5,042 nucleotides of DNA from positions 1 to 5,042 of the forward strand of contig QMTU01000076.1 of NCBI GenBank assembly GCA_003663585.1, read 5' to 3'. Source of the stretch: Thermoplasmata archaeon. Its GTDB lineage: Archaea > Thermoplasmatota > B47-G6. Position numbers and translations under genes: made by a program. The notes beneath the pieces are model-generated. The model searched no databases and had not been told where the DNA came from. It saw nothing but the letters and a program-made list of their open reading frames with translations. The stretch's first letter is position 1, and each line of letters opens with the position of its first letter. Below, in pieces: positions 4,894 through 5,042 of this stretch.

Positions 4894-4907
4894 TATTTTT
4901 TATTTTT
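4894..4907 (+). terminator. T-tract terminator after kbl
   Basis: TATTTTTTATTTTT begins 18 bases after the kbl stop, with runs of six and five T on the coding strand. Archaeal RNA polymerase ends transcription at such T-rich stretches without needing a stem-loop. No strong hairpin directly precedes it. Confidence 0.65.
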
Positions 4908-4936
4908 GAGTCATCCTTCTACTCTTTATTAATATC

Positions 4937-4970
4937 GTGAGAGTGTGTCTCACACTTGCAGAAAATGCAA
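4937..4970. repeat. Overlapping alternative hairpins downstream of kbl
   Basis: GTGAGA (4937-4942) pairs with TCTCAC (4948-4953). The overlapping AGTGTG (4942-4947) pairs with CACACT (4951-4956), so the two stems exclude each other. A third pair, TTGCA (4956-4960) and TGCAA (4966-4970), follows at once. The cluster lies beyond the T-tract. It could be a back-up terminator, a protein-binding dyad or chance; no function is assigned. Confidence 0.35.
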
Positions 4971-5042
4971 AGACAATAAAATTTATTTATTACTTTTCTA
5001 TTTCCTTTAAAAGCATTAACTTACACGCCTTTTAAGATAGAC
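4971..5042. other. AT-rich end of the window with promoter-like boxes, no gene seen
   Basis: The last 72 bases hold ATTTATTTAT (4981-4990), CTTTAAAAG (5005-5013) and CTTTTAA (5029-5035), all TATA-like. They probably belong to the promoter of a gene beyond the right edge. No coding frame of note is present on either strand. Confidence 0.3.

Noticed and set aside
1..5042. CRISPR arrays, tRNA or rRNA genes
   Set aside because: No regularly spaced repeats, cloverleaf or ribosomal RNA core sequences were seen on either strand; the only tandem repeat is the two-unit one at 2665-2695.

Overview
The window looks like chromosomal DNA of a hyperthermophilic archaeon, probably crenarchaeal or another TACK lineage. 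The signs are heavy use of AGG/AGA arginine and ATA isoleucine codons, Shine-Dalgarno sequences of the GGTG/GGTGAT type directly before most starts, TTTAAATA-like TATA boxes, a T-tract rather than a stem-plus-U terminator, and proteins rich in Lys, Glu and Ile. The genus cannot be told from this sequence. The KBL protein resembles what I remember of Thermococcales homologues, which I could not check.

Layout, left to right: (1) 2-235, the C-terminal part of an ArsR-type winged-helix regulator cut by the window edge. (2) 236-335, a spacer with a perfect 7-3-7 dyad. (3) 336-1193, a class I SAM-dependent methyltransferase starting at GTG. (4) About 1269-1676, a GC-rich remnant of an IS607-type insertion sequence: the first codons of the serine-recombinase gene (tnpA) run straight into the last ~113 codons of tnpB, followed by a strong hairpin where an omega/reRNA would end. 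(5) 1731-2492 on the minus strand, an amidohydrolase-2 family metal-dependent hydrolase with all expected ligands. (6) 2493-2729, a divergent regulatory region with TATA-like boxes, an imperfect tandem direct repeat, a small hairpin and a doubtful threonine-rich small frame. (7) 2730-3674 and 3689-4876, a two-gene operon for an SDR-type L-threonine 3-dehydrogenase and 2-amino-3-ketobutyrate CoA ligase (KBL). (8) 4877-5042, a T-rich terminator, overlapping hairpins and AT-rich promoter-like sequence, with no gene seen.

The biochemically clear unit is tdh-kbl: TDH oxidises threonine to 2-amino-3-oxobutyrate with NAD+, and KBL cleaves this unstable product with CoA to glycine and acetyl-CoA. The 14-base gap holding the kbl ribosome binding site implies co-transcription and balanced expression. 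The divergent amidohydrolase shares the promoter region, but its substrate is unknown and a link to threonine breakdown is not shown. The ArsR-type regulator and methyltransferase may be functionally linked by adjacency only.

The points most worth following are the internally deleted IS607 element that keeps its possible guide-RNA end, and the structured leader ahead of tdh. I see no clearly new multi-gene system. In three of the four complete genes the longest open frame begins three codons before the start favoured by the Shine-Dalgarno position (2492, 2730 and 3689 are the better starts).
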